A stretch of DNA of 64,000 nt from Algoriphagus aquimarinus. Lineage in GTDB: Bacteria; Bacteroidota; Bacteroidia; Cytophagales; Cyclobacteriaceae. Below, piece after piece: positions 45,413 through 54,630 of this stretch. Made by a program: the position numbers and the translations under genes. The stretch's first letter is position 1, and the number at the start of each line of letters is the position of its first letter. Location of the stretch: positions 1 to 64,000 of the forward strand of contig NZ_FOKK01000004.1 of assembly GCF_900112005.1 (NCBI RefSeq). Reading direction: 5' to 3'. The notes below the pieces were generated by a model that did not search any database, was not told where the DNA came from, and saw only the letters and a list, made by a program, of their open reading frames with translations.

Positions 45413-48400
45413 ATGATAAATAAATCTATACTGCTATTACTGCAAATGACAAAATACACCCTATATGGTTTTTTGTTTCAGATGCTCGTATTGAACGTGG
45501 TACTTGCCCACACAATTAAAGCCCAAAAAATCGACGAAGTTTATGTGAAAGTTTCTTTCGTTGAAGAGAAGCTACTTAACGTTCTACATGAGGTTGAAAG
45601 GCAAACAGAGTTTCAGTTTACCATTCATGAAAATGAAACCTATCTCAACAAAAAAATCTCTGTTAAGGCAAACAAGATTTCTGTAGAAGACTTGCTTAAG
45701 GAAATCGGTAGCCAAACTGGGCTCAATTTTCAACAGGTGAATAGAAATATATCCATGTGGCTTGCCCCAAGAAAAGGTGAGATTAAGGATGTACTAACCC
45801 CCTTAGAGGCTATAAATGTTTCAGGAATTGTAAGTGACAAAACCGGAGCTCCATTACCTGGGGTGACCATTATTGTAGAAGGTACCACAAGCGGTACTGT
45901 TTCGGATATTGATGGTAAATATTCAATTGACGCAGAAGCAGGAGATGTCTTGGTATTTTCATTTATAGGATTTAGTCAACAAAAAGCAACTATTGGAAAT
46001 CAAGTAGAAATCAATGTAATCATGCTCGAAGATGAACGAGCGCTTGATGAAGTTGTAGTGGTTGGATACGGGACCCAAAAGAAGGAGGATGTCACAGGAT
46101 CTGTGGTTTCAGTGAATGAAAAAACAATCAAAGATCTTCCTGTTTCTTCAGTGGATCAAAAGATGATTGGACAAGTGGCAGGAGTGCAGATTCAGCAAGT
46201 TTCTGGTGCTCCAGGAGCAGGAACTTCTATTAAAATTCGGGGAAGCGGATCTCTAGGAGCTGGAAATGAACCTTTGTATGTGGTAGATGGAATGCCTTAT
46301 TCTTCTGGTATGAATCAGTCACTGAATCCGCTCATGTTCATTGACCCAAATAACATCGAGTCAATCACCATCTTAAAAGATGCTTCTTCCACGGCTATTT
46401 ATGGTTCAAGAGGAGCAAATGGTGTGATCATGATCACTACCAAAAAAGGCACCTATAATCAGACTAGTATTACTTTTTCAGCTATGTCAGGGGTGCAGCA
46501 GGTGCCTCAAAAAGGTAGACCTAATATGCTGAATAAAAGAGAATTCGCGCAGCTTCAACGTGACAGAATAGATCTTGAAGTAGATCTGAGAGAGAACAGA
46601 GCAGCCACCTTAGAAGACTATCCTGAAGAATATCGAAATCTAGATGCACTTACTGGCCGAGGTACGGATTGGTATGATCTCATTCTTAGAGATGCTCCGA
46701 TTCAAGATTACAATTTCAATCTTCAAAAGGGGACAGAAGATTCTCGTATTAATTTCAGCCTTGGGTATTTCAATCAACAAGGTGTTTTGAAGGAGACTGG
46801 TATAGAGCGTTTTAGTACGAAACTGGGGATTGAAACAGATATCACTCCTAATCTAAAATTAGGTGTGTCGATACAACCCACCTATATAAGCCAGCAAAGA
46901 GCGAATACAAACCTGAATAGGGAAGATGTCTTAGGTGTGAGTATTTGGGCAAACCCAATTTCTACTCCTTATGATGAGAATGGAAATCTGAAACCATACA
47001 TAGTAGCTCCTCAAAGCAAATTTCACTCAGCATGGAGCTTCGCTAATCCATTGTATGTACTGCAGGAAATGACTACCGAGCAGAAGTCCTTTCAAAACCT
47101 TGGCTTAGCATTTTTGGAATGGAGCATATTACCAAACCTTCGTTTCAGGTCTTCCTTGAATACAATTTTGGAAGCATCTAAGTATTTTCAATATGTTCCT
47201 AGCACTGTGGGAGGATCTAATAGACCGCCTACTGCTGGTACCGGTAACTCTACAAATACCCGATACAACAGCTTCAACTGGTTGGTTGAGAATACAGTTA
47301 ATTACGATTTGAGTTTTGGAGAACATTCATTCAACTCCTTACTGGGGTATACCATCCAACGCTTTAATTCCAATAATATAAATTTGAATGCCAGCCCATA
47401 TCCGAACGATTTGATAACAACGATCAACGCGGCCCAAGCGATTAACTCATGGGGTGAGGCAGTGAATGAGTGGAGCATGATTTCGTATTTGGGAAGAATT
47501 AACTACTCATTTAAAGAACGTTATTTGTTCACCGCAACTTTTAGAGCGGATGGTTCTTCACGATTTGGGAGTGATAACCGTTTTGCAATCTTTCCCTCAT
47601 TAGCGGGCGCATGGAGAGTGTCAGAGGAGGAGTTTTTCAAAGACATTTCCTGGATAGATAATTTGAAGTTAAGAGTCAGCTACGGAAAGAGTGGTAATAA
47701 TAACATCGGTAATTATGCTCATCTAGCAAATATCAGTGCAGGCTCCTATGTCTTCGGAAACACTCAAGTCACTGGATCTAGCGTGGGGATATCTAACCCA
47801 GGGCTAACGTGGGAAGAATCAAATCAAATCGATGTGGGATTGGATTTTGATTTTTTCAATAGCCGCGCCTTTTTCATGATTGATTATTTCAAGAGAAGAA
47901 GCAATAATATGTTGCTGGAGGATGTGATACCTGCCATCACTGGTTTTAATTCACAAACCATTAATCAAGGAAGTGTGCAAAACACAGGGATAGAAATCGC
48001 TCTTGGAGGAACTCCTATCGCTGGTGAATTCAATTGGAACATCAGTGGTAACATTGCTTTCAACAGAAACGAAGTACTTTCTTTGAATGATAACACCGTG
48101 AGGATATTGTCTGGAAATAATGACGGAAATCCTACACACATTTCAGTAGTAGGGAAGCCGATTGGTCAATTTTTCGGTTTTGTTCTTGAAGGAGTATATA
48201 CACCAGAATATTTAAGCCAGCCGGGAGTAGTCAATTCTCCTCAGGTGTATGAAGGAAATGTAAAGTACAAGGATGTAAATGGTGATGGATTTATCAATGA
48301 TGTGCTTGATTACACCATCATTGGTAATCCCCATCCAGACTTCATCTTCGGCCTTACTAATAATGTCTCTTATAAAAACTTTGACTTGGGTGTAATAGTC

Positions 48401-48847
48401 AATGGTCAAGTTGGAGGACAGGTCATGAATGGTCTGCGTCAAACTACCGACAATCTTCAAGGCTTTTTCAATGTAGATAAAGATTGGGAAGCTAGATGGA
48501 GAAGCACCGAAAATCCAGGCGATGGCATTCATTCAGGAGTACCAAAGTTGAAGCCTAGCTGGGGACATAGAGTGTCTACCCTTTGGGTGGAAGATGCTTC
48601 GTACTTGCGTATCGCTAATATGACCTTGGGATATACCATTCCATCGAGCTTGTCTGAGAAAATGAAAGTATTGAAGAGTTCTAGACTGTATTTCACAGTG
48701 CAAAACTTAGCCATGTTTACCAATTATAAAGGGGCAAATCCAGAAGGTCAGGCAGCGAATCAGAATAACACATTGGTTCCCGGGTTTGATATGACGTCGT
48801 ATCCGCTCTCGAGGACTATGTCATTGGGAATAAACCTTTCTTTTTAA
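45413..48847 (+). CDS. SusC/RagA-family TonB-dependent transducer with STN domain
   Basis: 1144 residues. A signal peptide, an STN (secretin/TonB short N-terminal) domain (about residues 45-110, VSFVEEKLLNVLHEVERQTEFQF...), a carboxypeptidase-regulatory-like domain (VSGIVSDKTGAPLPGVTI), the plug (VVVGYGTQKKEDVTGS, KIRGSGSL, ILKDASSTAIYGSRGANGV) and a barrel with aromatic terminal Phe. The STN domain marks a signalling importer acting through the adjacent FecR/sigma pair. It is the main pore of the locus. Confidence 0.94.
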   Translation: MINKSILLLLQMTKYTLYGFLFQMLVLNVVLAHTIKAQKIDEVYVKVSFVEEKLLNVLHEVERQTEFQFTIHENETYLNKKISVKANKISVEDLLKEIGSQTGLNFQQVNRNISMWLAPRKGEIKDVLTPLEAINVSGIVSDKTGAPLPGVTIIVEGTTSGTVSDIDGKYSIDAEAGDVLVFSFIGFSQQKATIGNQVEINVIMLEDERALDEVVVVGYGTQKKEDVTGSVVSVNEKTIKDLPVSSVDQKMIGQVAGVQIQQVSGAPGAGTSIKIRGSGSLGAGNEPLYVVDGMPYSSGMNQSLNPLMFIDPNNIESITILKDASSTAIYGSRGANGVIMITTKKGTYNQTSITFSAMSGVQQVPQKGRPNMLNKREFAQLQRDRIDLEVDLRENRAATLEDYPEEYRNLDALTGRGTDWYDLILRDAPIQDYNFNLQKGTEDSRINFSLGYFNQQGVLKETGIERFSTKLGIETDITPNLKLGVSIQPTYISQQRANTNLNREDVLGVSIWANPISTPYDENGNLKPYIVAPQSKFHSAWSFANPLYVLQEMTTEQKSFQNLGLAFLEWSILPNLRFRSSLNTILEASKYFQYVPSTVGGSNRPPTAGTGNSTNTRYNSFNWLVENTVNYDLSFGEHSFNSLLGYTIQRFNSNNINLNASPYPNDLITTINAAQAINSWGEAVNEWSMISYLGRINYSFKERYLFTATFRADGSSRFGSDNRFAIFPSLAGAWRVSEEEFFKDISWIDNLKLRVSYGKSGNNNIGNYAHLANISAGSYVFGNTQVTGSSVGISNPGLTWEESNQIDVGLDFDFFNSRAFFMIDYFKRRSNNMLLEDVIPAITGFNSQTINQGSVQNTGIEIALGGTPIAGEFNWNISGNIAFNRNEVLSLNDNTVRILSGNNDGNPTHISVVGKPIGQFFGFVLEGVYTPEYLSQPGVVNSPQVYEGNVKYKDVNGDGFINDVLDYTIIGNPHPDFIFGLTNNVSYKNFDLGVIVNGQVGGQVMNGLRQTTDNLQGFFNVDKDWEARWRSTENPGDGIHSGVPKLKPSWGHRVSTLWVEDASYLRIANMTLGYTIPSSLSEKMKVLKSSRLYFTVQNLAMFTNYKGANPEGQAANQNNTLVPGFDMTSYPLSRTMSLGINLSF

Positions 48848-48892
48848 TCTGGAATGAAAACGATGTTCCATCACAAGCTAAACTATTGCATT

Positions 48893-50371
48893 ATGAAAAA
48901 GTTACTATATATAGTTCTCTTATTTACTATTACTTCCTGCGCGGATGATTTCTTGGAAATTTATCCTGATACCACACTGAGTGAGGGTAATTTCTATCAA
49001 TCTCAGCAGGAATTTATTCTCTTGGCAAATGGCTGTTATATCCCGTTGCGAGACATTGAGAAAAATACTCACTGGGTTGTTTCAGAATTGATCTCAGACA
49101 ATACCAGTTTTCAGTACAATATCTTAACTGGTGAGGCTGTGAGAGGTGTTATTGATCAGTTTATCATCACTGCGGACAATAGAGCCTATGCTGAGTTTTG
49201 GAATTTATCCTACAACGGGATAAATAGAACTAACAAGCTATTGGTTGAGATAGATAGGCCTGAAGTAGAGTGGACAGACTTGGCATATAAATACAGGTCT
49301 TCAGGAGAAGCTTATTTCCTTAGAGCTTTATATTACTTTAATCTGGTAAGGCAATTTGGAGGTGTTCCATTAGTCCTCACTCCAATTAGCGCTCAGGAAG
49401 CACTTAAAATGGGTAGAGTAAGTGAGGAAGAAATTTATGCCAGCATCATCAGTGATTTGAATTCAGCAATAGAGCAGTTTTCAATGGCGACCAAGTTGGA
49501 GGAAAATGGAAGAGCCAATTTGTATTCTGCTCATGGTTTATTGGGCAAGGTTTATTTGACAATGAAAGAGTATGATAATGCGGAAAAGTCGCTGAAAAAA
49601 GTGATTGATTCTAACAAATATTCTCTATTGCCAAATTATGCAGATTTGTATGATCCAAGTAACAAAGACTATAAGGAAACCATCTTTAGTGTGCAGTATT
49701 CAGAAAATAGCAGGGAACTTTCCAATCGATTTATTTTCATGTTCGCACCTTGGAGTTCAAAAGGTAGTATTACGCAGCGTCCTAATATTAATATTATTTC
49801 AGCAGGTTGGAATCAGCCAACTACGGACTTGCTAAACGCTTTTGAAGATGGTGATAAAAGAAAAGACGTCTCTATAAAGTTCTGGAATGGCCCTGATTGG
49901 GATGGTGCGGTGAGAGATATACCCTACACTGGAAAATTTAAACCTCCAATTTCTGCTCCTGATGATCGTACAGGAGATAATTTTCCAGTTTTAAGATATT
50001 CCGATGTGCTGCTGATGTACGCTGAGGTACTAAATCAACAGGGTAAAACAGGAGAAGCAACGTCTTATGTTCAACAAGTTCGTGACCGGGCAGGTCTGAA
50101 GGCTTCCTTGGCAGGCTATGGAAAAGCACAGCTTGAAGAGCTAATAGCTAAAGAGCGTCAAGTTGAGTTTTGCTTTGAGAATCAGCGTTGGTATGATCTG
50201 AAAAGAACAGACAAAGCGGTAGAAGTAATGACTGCTCATGGTAAGCGGGAGTTGGCGCAGAAGGATTTCCTTTACAACAGCGCCTACCAAATAGATCCTC
50301 ATAAACTATTGGCTCCGCTACCAGCAGAGCAAATACTCATAAATAGTTTAACCCAAAACCCAGGATATTAA
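48893..50371 (+). CDS. SusD/RagB-family lipoprotein
   Basis: ATG 48893 (MKKLLYIVLLFTITSC) gives a proper lipobox, so the 13 residues of the longer frame are excluded. FLEIYPDTTLSEGNFYQ after the Cys, AYFLRALYYFNLVRQFGGVPLV and the C-terminal RQVEFCFENQRWYDLKRT with a final NPGY are SusD hallmarks. It binds substrate over the SusC-like pore encoded seven bases further upstream than the frame start. Confidence 0.93.
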   Translation: MKKLLYIVLLFTITSCADDFLEIYPDTTLSEGNFYQSQQEFILLANGCYIPLRDIEKNTHWVVSELISDNTSFQYNILTGEAVRGVIDQFIITADNRAYAEFWNLSYNGINRTNKLLVEIDRPEVEWTDLAYKYRSSGEAYFLRALYYFNLVRQFGGVPLVLTPISAQEALKMGRVSEEEIYASIISDLNSAIEQFSMATKLEENGRANLYSAHGLLGKVYLTMKEYDNAEKSLKKVIDSNKYSLLPNYADLYDPSNKDYKETIFSVQYSENSRELSNRFIFMFAPWSSKGSITQRPNINIISAGWNQPTTDLLNAFEDGDKRKDVSIKFWNGPDWDGAVRDIPYTGKFKPPISAPDDRTGDNFPVLRYSDVLLMYAEVLNQQGKTGEATSYVQQVRDRAGLKASLAGYGKAQLEELIAKERQVEFCFENQRWYDLKRTDKAVEVMTAHGKRELAQKDFLYNSAYQIDPHKLLAPLPAEQILINSLTQNPGY

Positions 50372-50372
50372 A

Positions 50373-51857
50373 ATGGATTTTATAACGATTTTGCCTTCAA
50401 CTCGGTCCTATAATTTTCGGTTGATCTTTAGCTTATTGTCCTTTCTCTTATTTGCAATGCCTTTTAAGCTATTTGCACAAAGTGAGAAACCCAATGTGAT
50501 TTTCATTCTAGCAGACCAATGGCGTGCAGACGCTGTTGGATATGCTGGAAACAAGGATGTAATCACACCAAATTTGGACAAATTAGCACAGGAGAGCTTG
50601 GTTTTCGAAAATGCGATTACTGTTATGGCAGTTTGTGCTCCTTGGAGGGCTAGTTTTCTTACAGGTCAATACCCTCTAACGAATGGTGTTTTTTACAATG
50701 ACAAACCGCTAGCAACTGAAGCCGTAACTATGGCTAAGATTTATAAAGATGCTGGATATCAGACTGGTTATATTGGTAAGTGGCACTTGAATGGGCATGC
50801 TCCGGGTGAGCATCCATTTAGTGCAAGGGATTTGCCAGTACCAAAAGAACGCAGGCAAGGGTTTGATTATTGGAAAGTGCGAGAAGTGTCACATGATTAT
50901 AACGACTCTTTTTATTTTGACGAAAATGATGAAAGGCATGTTTGGGAAGGATATGATGCTTTCTCCCAAACGGATAGTGCTATCAGTTATATAAAAAAGA
51001 ACAAGAAGAATCCTTTCCTTTTGGTAATGTCCTGGGGACCACCTCATAACCCATATCAAACTGCACCTGAGAAATACAAAGCAATGTATGACCCTGCTAA
51101 AATTTCCCTCAGGCCAAACGTTCCCGAAAATTTGAGAGATAGTGCAAGACAGGTAATTGCCGGTTACTACGCTCATATTACAGCGCTGGATAAAGCGATG
51201 GGGGATTTGTTACAAACTTTGGAATCAGAGGGTCTAGCGGACAACACGATTCTTGTATTCACCTCAGAGCATGGAGACATGCTTTTTTCTAAAGGGGTTC
51301 TTCGAAAACAAAGACCTTGGGATGAATCTATCAAAGTTCCTATGCTGCTGAGATATCCTAAGGGTATTTCTAAACCAAGAACTATAGCAAACCCGATTGA
51401 TACTCCAGACTTATTGCCAACTCTATTGGGGCTTAGTGGCTTGAAAACACCAAAAACTGTCGAAGGGACAGACTTTTCCGCTCAGTTGAAGGCAGGAAAT
51501 GATATAGATAATGAGGCCGCTTTAATCATGCTTCCAGTGCCTTTTCATGAATGGCAATTTAAAAATGGAGGTAGGGAGTTTAGAGGTATAAGGACTCAAC
51601 GCTATACATATGTGAAGGATTTACTAGGTCCTTGGCTGTTTTATGACAATAAAACAGATCCTTATCAAATGGATAATTTGGCAGGTCAGGCAGAATATAA
51701 GGAATTACAAGACTCTTTAGAAAAAGTGCTTAAAGCCAAACTGAAGAAAACTAAGGACGATTTTCTTCCTGCTGATGAGTACATGACAAAATGGGGTTAT
51801 TTATACGATATGCAGGACAGCATCAGAGATGTTAATTACCTCAACATTAACCGTTGA
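50373..51857 (+). CDS. Type I sulfatase (secreted)
   Basis: 494 residues with a signal peptide (long hydrophobic core, cleavage near LFAQ). ILADQWRADAVGYAGN supplies metal-binding Asp; Cys88 in CAPWR fits the CxPxR sequence that is converted to formylglycine; GKWHLNGHAPG, WGPPHNPYQ, and SEHGDMLFSKG complete the alkaline-phosphatase-like active site. It removes sulfate from a polysaccharide before or during import by the neighbouring SusC/SusD. It abuts SusD by one base. Confidence 0.93.
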   Translation: MDFITILPSTRSYNFRLIFSLLSFLLFAMPFKLFAQSEKPNVIFILADQWRADAVGYAGNKDVITPNLDKLAQESLVFENAITVMAVCAPWRASFLTGQYPLTNGVFYNDKPLATEAVTMAKIYKDAGYQTGYIGKWHLNGHAPGEHPFSARDLPVPKERRQGFDYWKVREVSHDYNDSFYFDENDERHVWEGYDAFSQTDSAISYIKKNKKNPFLLVMSWGPPHNPYQTAPEKYKAMYDPAKISLRPNVPENLRDSARQVIAGYYAHITALDKAMGDLLQTLESEGLADNTILVFTSEHGDMLFSKGVLRKQRPWDESIKVPMLLRYPKGISKPRTIANPIDTPDLLPTLLGLSGLKTPKTVEGTDFSAQLKAGNDIDNEAALIMLPVPFHEWQFKNGGREFRGIRTQRYTYVKDLLGPWLFYDNKTDPYQMDNLAGQAEYKELQDSLEKVLKAKLKKTKDDFLPADEYMTKWGYLYDMQDSIRDVNYLNINR

Positions 51858-51940
51858 TTTTATAATCATACATGCGAATGGATGGATTTTAAAGTCCGTA
51901 AAGTGATTAAGCAAGTTGGATAGCTGGGTTTGTATGTTGA

Positions 51941-51973
51941 AAACCGATGGGTCGATGACCTGTCGGTTTTTTG
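51941..51973 (+). terminator. Terminator of the polysaccharide-utilisation locus
   Basis: AACCGA-GGGTC pairs with GACC-TCGGTT around GAT (small bulges), followed by TTTTTTG. It lies 84 bases after the sulfatase stop. Confidence 0.8.
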
Positions 51974-52013
51974 TTTCAGTTGATCATAGTATAGATGTGT
52001 TTACTATTCAAAA

Positions 52014-52105
52014 TTGAAGGAAAATCCTATCCACACAATTTCCCTCTGGCCCAAAGCCATCTTCTGTAAACGGATGCATCTGCGGGAGGATAGAAACGAG
52101 ACAAA
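52014..52105. repeat. Partial copy of the composite intergenic repeat
   Basis: It contains AAATCCTATCCACACAATTTCCC and GCATCTGCGGGAGGATAGAAACG, related to the third hairpin of the tandem array. It lies on the right side of the polysaccharide locus, mirroring the copy at 42694 on the left. Confidence 0.55.
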
Positions 52106-52220
52106 CTGAGTTCTAAATAGCCATCGATTAGGGAAGGGCTTCAAGCAAGGAAACCACTCATACTCTTCCCATTTATTTTGCCGCAGATTTTTGCATATTT
52201 AAGGATAAAACTAGTCCCTA

Positions 52221-53516
52221 ATGAAAAAATTTCTGCTTTCGTTTTTCCTATTTACTTCAGTGATTCAACTTGGGTTTGCTCAACGGGAACTGATCCTTGC
52301 CGAGCCAGCTGCGCTAGGATTTAATGAAGAGTTCATCAACCACAAAGTGGATTCTATAATGAAAATGGGCATGGACAGTTTGGCTTTTCCAGGTGCACAA
52401 CTTTTGATAGCAAAAAACGATACGGTTATTTTTCATAAAGCCTTCGGGTATCATACCTACGACAACATCCAACCTGTAGCACTGAACGACTTATACGATT
52501 TGGCTTCTGTTACCAAAATTGCTGGGCCTTTACCTGCCATAATGAAGTTGGTGGACGAAGGGAAACTTGATCTGGATAAACCTTTCAGCAACTATTGGAA
52601 GCCTTGGAGAAACAGAAAGGACAAAAAAGACTTAACGCTTCGGGAGATTTTGGCCCATCAAGCAGGTTTAATCCCTTACATAGTGTTTTTGGATGAAGTC
52701 GTTCGGAAAAACGGCAAGGTCAAAAGAAGATTTGTGCATCATTCGCCCGATAAAAGATTTCAAGGACAAGTATACGATGGGCTTTATATAAACGATCGTT
52801 TCGAACGGAAAATGAACCGAATCATCAACCGATCCGAAGTATCCGATGAAAAGAAATACCTGTATTCAGGACTCACTTTTCTAATTTTTCCTTCTTTGAT
52901 CGAGCAACTCACTGGGACCGACTATCAAAGCTATTTGGAAGAGAATTTCTATCAACCTATAGGTGCTCATACTTTGGGATATCTACCCGAGGGGAAAGGC
53001 TATGTTAACGACATTGTCCCTACCGAAGTGGATTCCCTCTTTAGAAAAACCCTAGTAAACGGATGGGTGCACGATGAAAATGCTGCGCTAAAAGGTGGGG
53101 TTTCGGGGAATGCAGGCTTGTTCGCAACGGCCGATGATTTGGCTAAATTGATGCTCTTTTATCAGAATTATGGCAGTGTGGGAGGCTCACAGCTCATTTC
53201 AGCCGAAACCGTGAAAGAGTTTACCGAGGTTCAATTCCGCGAAAACGAAAACCGCCGCGGCTTGGGTTTTGACAAACCACTCTTGAACAATGCCGAGCTT
53301 CCCTTGGCGGAAGCTTATCCTTCCCCTTTGGCAAGTCCCGAAAGTTTTGGTCACAGCGGTTTTACGGGAACTTTAGTCTGGGCTGATCCCGTAAAAAAGC
53401 TCACGTATATATTTCTATCCAATCGAGTTTATCCGTCTAGAGATCACCAGAAACTGTACAGTTTGGGTATTCGAGAAGCTTTGCAGGATGTATTTTACAG
53501 TGCAGAGCAAGAGTAA
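52221..53516 (+). CDS. Beta-lactamase-fold serine hydrolase (class C/esterase type)
   Basis: 431 residues with a signal peptide (SVIQLGFAQ). The SxxK active-site motif is SVTK in DLASVTKIAGP, the second motif position reads YSG (YxN is usual), and the third is HSG in FGHSGFTGT. It belongs to the beta-lactamase/D-Ala-D-Ala carboxypeptidase-like esterases (serine hydrolase family). Likely periplasmic or surface-attached; substrate unknown. The unusual YSG may indicate an esterase and not a peptidase. It stands alone after the polysaccharide locus. Confidence 0.85.
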   Translation: MKKFLLSFFLFTSVIQLGFAQRELILAEPAALGFNEEFINHKVDSIMKMGMDSLAFPGAQLLIAKNDTVIFHKAFGYHTYDNIQPVALNDLYDLASVTKIAGPLPAIMKLVDEGKLDLDKPFSNYWKPWRNRKDKKDLTLREILAHQAGLIPYIVFLDEVVRKNGKVKRRFVHHSPDKRFQGQVYDGLYINDRFERKMNRIINRSEVSDEKKYLYSGLTFLIFPSLIEQLTGTDYQSYLEENFYQPIGAHTLGYLPEGKGYVNDIVPTEVDSLFRKTLVNGWVHDENAALKGGVSGNAGLFATADDLAKLMLFYQNYGSVGGSQLISAETVKEFTEVQFRENENRRGLGFDKPLLNNAELPLAEAYPSPLASPESFGHSGFTGTLVWADPVKKLTYIFLSNRVYPSRDHQKLYSLGIREALQDVFYSAEQE

Positions 53517-53559
53517 AATTCTAATGTGGAGACACTAGTCTAGTTTTTTTAACCTCACA

Positions 53560-54345
53560 TGCGCAATGAACCCAAAGAATTACGCAAAGGAGATTATTAA
53601 CGGAAAAAGCTCCGTAGGAGCGACATGTTTATAGCCATGGGTTTTAACCCATGGTTAAAAGATTACCATTTAAACCAACCTCCCGCGCAAAATCATCTTC
53701 TGGAAACGAGAAATTGTGCGGGAGGATAGGAAACGAATTTCATTTTTACCGCTAAGTCGCAGAGAGCACAAAGAATTCCGCAAAGAAGATTACTGTCGGC
53801 ACTAGCTCCGTCGGAGCGAAATTATTATAGCCATGGGTTTCAACCCATGGTTAAAAGATTACCATATAAACCAACCTCCCGCGCAAAATCATCTTCTGGA
53901 AACGAGAAATTGTGCGGGAGGATGGGAAACGAATTTCATTTTTACCGCCGAGTCGCAGAGGGCACAAAGAATTCCGCAAAGAAGATTACTATCGGCACGA
54001 GCTCCGTAGGAGCGAAATTATTATAGCCATGGGTTTCAACCCATGGTAAATAGGACCACCACACAATTACCCTCCCGCGCAAAATCATCTTCTGGAAACG
54101 AGAAATTGTGCGGGAGGATGTAAACGGATTTCATTTTTACCGCCGAGTCGCAGAGGGCACAAAGAATTCCGCAAAGAAGATTACTATCGGCACTAGCTCC
54201 GTCGGAGCGAAATTATTATAGCCATGGGTTTCAACCCATGGTTAAAAGATTACCATATAAACCAACCTCCCTCGCAAAATCATCTTCTGGAAACGAGAAA
54301 TTGTGCTGGAGGATGTAAACGGATTTCATTTTTACCGCTCAGCGG
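53560..54345. repeat. Tandem array of a ~196-base composite repeat (four copies)
   Basis: The marker GCTCCGT(A/C)GGAGC recurs at 53609, 53805, 54001 and 54196 (periods 196, 196, 195). Each unit holds three palindromes: GCTCC/GGAGC; CCATGGGTT/AACCCATGG (missing a clean arm in some copies); and CCTCCCGCGCAA paired with TTGTGCGGGAGG across ~26 bases. The unit ends with TTTCATTTTTACCGC and a CGCAGAGG...CAAAGAATTCCGC segment. Copies are nearly identical, implying recent expansion. Function unknown. Confidence 0.85.
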
Positions 54346-54353
54346 CTGAGGCC

Positions 54354-54407
54354 TACCTTACCCTAACTCCCGATGAGTAAAGCGATATCTGGAGTTAGGG
54401 TAAGGTA
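54354..54407. repeat. Perfect 17-base inverted repeat
   Basis: TACCTTACCCTAACTCC (54354-54370) is the exact reverse complement of 54391-54407, with a 20-base spacer. It lies at the right end of the tandem array. It can form a strong cruciform or a hairpin in RNA, or be the two ends of a small element. Confidence 0.85.
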
Positions 54408-54412
54408 ATCTG

Positions 54413-54441
54413 AAAAATACCCTATATAGGGTATTTTTTTG
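54413..54441 (+). terminator. Terminator-like palindrome
   Basis: AAAATACCCTA pairs with TAGGGTATTTT around a 3-base loop, followed by TTT. It can terminate in either direction and separates the repeat array from the gene at 54631. Confidence 0.65.
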
Positions 54442-54630
54442 CGTCCAAAATCTATTTTCTTGCATATAGCCTTTTAGTTTCTGAAGAATACACCAACTTT
54501 TAATACCTGTCCGGTCTTAAATCCGGAAACCATCAGATAGTTTACTCATGTGCATCCTCTTAAGGATTGGTTCTTTTCGATTCAATTTTTTCGCAGATAG
54601 CTCTTTTTAAACCCTTATAAATAACCAGTC

